Positions 62,029 through 64,000 of a stretch of 64,000 nt of DNA are shown here, piece by piece (the stretch's first letter is position 1; each line of letters begins with the position of its first letter). Source of the DNA: Bacillus_CJ salitolerans (GTDB taxonomy: Bacteria; Bacillota; Bacilli; Bacillales; SA4); NCBI RefSeq assembly GCF_042680805.1, contig NZ_JBHUEM010000024.1, positions 1-64,000 on the forward strand. Reading direction: 5' to 3'. The translations under genes were made by a program, and so were the position numbers. The notes beneath the pieces were generated by a model. It was not told the origin of the DNA. It made no database searches and was given only the letters and a program-made list of their open reading frames with translations.

Positions 62029-63009
62029 TTAGTGTATTGAAGGGATCTTTATCTTTATCATAAACTCTTCATTTTTATAAACGAAATCCAAAAACCCCTG
62101 ATATTCTTCCACCACATCATGTATGAGTTTTGTACCTAGTCCCTCATGTTCACCAGCTTTAGTTGTGTTTCCATAAGATTTAAAGAGTTCATCAAGTACT
62201 TCCGTTGGAATCTTCATACTATCGTTTTTACATATTAATATGTATAATCCGCCTCTTTTGTAAAATTGAAGAGTGATACTAGCCTGCTTATTGTTATGTA
62301 TCTGCCACTCAACACAGGCTTCTATACTATTTGATAATAGGTTTCCAAGTAAAGTAACGAGATGATGATCGGTCATTGGCAAGCTTGAAACTGGAAGGTC
62401 AATATCATATACGATAGAAATACCAGCTTTTTTTGCACGTTTATACATTTGGTGAAGAATTCCTGCAACCGTCCCACGCTCTCCCTTTATCGCAAGGTTC
62501 GTCTCTTCATATCCTTCAACAAGCTCATCTAAATAATCTTTCGCTTCATCGAATTTTCTTTTCTCTAACAAAAAATGAATAGCTGATACATGTTTTAGAA
62601 AATCATGCCTTTCACCGCGAACCGTCTTGAATGTTTCATTCAACTGATTTTTTTGTTCTTCATATTGCTCAAGCTGTGAGTCCATTAAAGTTAATCTTCT
62701 GCCTAATAAAATTCTTTCATATTCAATCGCCAAGAAAATTAGTGCAGGGAAAAGATAAAACCATGAAGGCTCTAACACCGTATACATATAGAACAGAGCA
62801 ATCTGTATCATAAATAGCATACTATTTAATCGAAGTCCTATAACCGAAATCTGCAAGGGTTGTCTCCTTGAAAAATAGATGACAAATCCGCCAACTACTA
62901 TTACAGCGTAATAAATAGGAATATCCGAAATGAAACTCGCTAGTAAAGCCTGTAGATGCAGAACCCCAAGCCCCCAGATAAGTCCCCCATAAATAATGAC
63001 GATTCTCAT
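62029..63009 (-). CDS. GHKL-type sensor histidine kinase (AgrC/NatK-like)
   Basis: A 326-residue membrane kinase. Four helices cover about 1-98. The phospho-acceptor is H135 in RGERHDFLKH, followed by a helical dimerisation region and a GHKL ATPase domain with LLGNLLSNSIEA (N box) and EGLGTKLIHDVVEEY (G box). This is the HPK10 layout used with LytTR regulators. It follows its regulator gene with 13 bp between. The signal is unknown, but the ABC transporter gene on the other side suggests a drug, ion or peptide. Confidence 0.87.
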   Translation of the reverse strand: MRIVIIYGGLIWGLGVLHLQALLASFISDIPIYYAVIVVGGFVIYFSRRQPLQISVIGLRLNSMLFMIQIALFYMYTVLEPSWFYLFPALIFLAIEYERILLGRRLTLMDSQLEQYEEQKNQLNETFKTVRGERHDFLKHVSAIHFLLEKRKFDEAKDYLDELVEGYEETNLAIKGERGTVAGILHQMYKRAKKAGISIVYDIDLPVSSLPMTDHHLVTLLGNLLSNSIEACVEWQIHNNKQASITLQFYKRGGLYILICKNDSMKIPTEVLDELFKSYGNTTKAGEHEGLGTKLIHDVVEEYQGFLDFVYKNEEFMIKIKIPSIH

Positions 63010-63022
63010 GTTTACCCACCTT

Positions 63023-63721
63023 TTAAAAATAATGCTTTTGCAGGAAATCGACTTTTTCTTTTGTTATCATTGCTTGTTCCTTCATTCCTTCAAAGGTAAC
63101 GATGTATGAATTTTTCGCATACAAGGAAAAATTCTTTACAAAGTGGATATTAATAATGAAAGAGCGATGGGAACGAATAAAATCTCGCTCCCTTAATTCC
63201 CCTTCAAGTTCATTTAATGTTTGATACGTTTTAATGGTTCCCGACTTTGTGTAAATGGTGGTCGATCTCCCCGAGCGTTCAATGAAAACGATATCCTTTT
63301 TCTGAATAATGTGGATATCATTTTTCTGCTTCAAATATAGTCTGCCGACCATCTCAGCTGAAGTTGTTTTTTCCATGAGACGCTCAATGGATTTAACCAA
63401 TCGGTCCTTAGGAAAGGGCTTCATAATATAATCATGTACATTGAGTTCAAACGCATGGACGGCATAGCCACTAGATGCTGTAACAAAAATGACGGATATA
63501 TTCAAAGCATGTGAGTGGATAATGTCCGCTAATTCATAGCCTGATAAATTCGGCATTTCGATATCAGCAATTAATAGATCAATTTCTTCTTTTTTAATAT
63601 ACTCGTAAGCATCCTCCGCAGACTGAGTAGAGAAAACAATTTCTACATTTGGTACTCCTGAAACAATGACATTCAATTTCTCTAAATCAATCATACGATC
63701 ATCTACTAGACCAACCTTCAT
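63023..63721 (-). CDS. LytTR-family response regulator
   Basis: A 232-residue regulator. The receiver domain has DD at 7-8, phospho-acceptor D53 (ADIEMPN) and conserved Lys in MKPFPKD. The C-terminal LytTR DNA-binding domain (about 130-230) contains DIVFIERSGRSTTIYTK and FIRSHRSFIINIHFVKNF. The start is ATG 63721 after GGTGAGG. The gene is divergent from an ABC transporter gene. The gap holds two LytTR-like direct repeats, so this protein probably activates that transporter. Confidence 0.9.
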   Translation of the reverse strand: MKVGLVDDRMIDLEKLNVIVSGVPNVEIVFSTQSAEDAYEYIKKEEIDLLIADIEMPNLSGYELADIIHSHALNISVIFVTASSGYAVHAFELNVHDYIMKPFPKDRLVKSIERLMEKTTSAEMVGRLYLKQKNDIHIIQKKDIVFIERSGRSTTIYTKSGTIKTYQTLNELEGELRERDFIRSHRSFIINIHFVKNFSLYAKNSYIVTFEGMKEQAMITKEKVDFLQKHYF

Positions 63722-63802
63722 TCTTTTCGCCTCACCTGTGAAATACATCCTATAAAATTGTTAAATATTGTTCTATTTTACCATCAATACAGGTGAATTT
63801 GT

Positions 63803-63837
63803 CATTTTGACGACATGAAAAGGCATTTTCACGACAT
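63803..63837 (+). promoter_or_regulatory. LytTR-like double binding site
   Basis: CATTTTGACGACAT (63803-63816) and CATTTTCACGACAT (63824-63837) are direct repeats exactly 21 bp apart, two helical turns, as for AgrA/LytTR sites. A TATGAT -10 box at 63866-63871 follows with no good -35, consistent with activation. Confidence 0.75.
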
Positions 63838-63902
63838 AAGTACAGAATCTCCTACGTTTTATTTGTATGATGAAATCAAGAAAAAAATAAGAGGTGGAAC
63901 GA

Positions 63903-64000
63903 ATGATTCAAATACAAGAGGTCACAAAGAAATATCAAGATAAAAAGGTATATGTTACTGCTCTTAAACACGTATCTTTTTCCATTCAAAAGGGTGAGGT
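63903..64000 (+). CDS. ABC transporter ATPase, 5' part only
   Basis: The window ends 32 codons into this gene. ATG 63903 follows AGAGGTGG. The visible N-terminus (MIQIQEVTKKYQDKKVY, then ALKHVSFSIQKGE) is that of a LolD/MacB/BceA-type ATP-binding protein, just before Walker A. It lies downstream of the LytTR-like double site and divergent from the kinase/regulator pair, which suggests induced export or antibiotic resistance. Confidence 0.75.
   Translation, partial: MIQIQEVTKKYQDKKVYVTALKHVSFSIQKGE

Overview
The window looks like chromosome from a low-GC, spore-forming member of the Bacillaceae. Reasons: AT-rich DNA with strong AGGAGG-type ribosome binding sites, frequent TTG and GTG starts, Bacillus-type families (OpuA/GbsR, BglG-type MtlR, a YozQ/DUF4025 small protein, DUF3231, LCP cell-wall enzyme, heterodimeric ABC exporters), a lysine riboswitch and Fur, cre and LacI-type operators matching Bacillus consensus. 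No rRNA, tRNA, prophage or CRISPR array was seen.

Layout. 1-1.49 kb: a nearly complete IS256-family insertion sequence with a long structured tail. 1.58-4.4 kb: amino-acid ABC transporter read leftwards behind a lysine riboswitch, so probably a lysine importer. 4.5-5.8 kb: CtaG/DUF2243 membrane pair. 5.95-8.2 kb: an XPD/DinG-type helicase fused to a PD-(D/E)XK nuclease. 8.3-10 kb: small membrane proteins, a mosaic repeat and two small spore-former-type genes. 10.1-13.65 kb: two-subunit ABC exporter. 13.7-14.9 kb: DUF418 membrane protein. 15.07-18.7 kb: Fur-controlled ferric-iron ABC importer. 18.8-21.6 kb: DUF202, DUF3231, a 34-residue membrane peptide and an LCP ligase. 21.6-27.1 kb: MerR/SRPBCC pair, HD hydrolase, deaminase-Nudix fusion, GNAT, and an AraC/DUF1761 pair. 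27.2-34.1 kb: a LacI-controlled Rbs-type sugar importer with a Gfo/Idh/MocA dehydrogenase and a divergent sugar isomerase. 34.1-39.5 kb: acetyltransferases, beta-lactamase-like protein, an interrupted small gene, amine oxidase and SelO. 39.7-42.6 kb: two-component system. 42.7-43.9 kb: decayed small ORFs, a 51-bp tandem repeat array and the 3' remnant of a MocR-type regulator. 44-48.1 kb: ArsR-like/MFS operon convergent with an acyl-CoA-synthetase-like/SDR operon. 48.2-55.6 kb: mannitol PTS locus (mtlA, mtlR, mtlF, mtlD) followed by ptsH and a broken ptsI. 55.7-58.1 kb: YdeI-like protein, second DUF1761/AraC module, MazG-like hydrolase. 58.2-62 kb: OpuA glycine betaine importer with divergent GbsR-type regulator. 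62-64 kb: GHKL kinase/LytTR regulator and the start of an ABC transporter behind a LytTR-like double site.

How the parts work together: the region is mostly nutrient import (lysine, iron, an unidentified sugar or polyol, mannitol, glycine betaine), each next to a recognisable control signal. The less ordinary material lies between genes: a mosaic hairpin repeat in three forms, a REP-like palindrome family that enters coding sequence, many GGGACA/TGTCCC hairpins at gene ends (one giving two convergent proteins the same C-terminus), and a 51-bp array abutting a truncated gene. I did not find a clear-cut new multi-gene system. The best candidates for new biology are the nuclease-helicase fusion, the deaminase-Nudix/HD neighbourhood and the repeat families.
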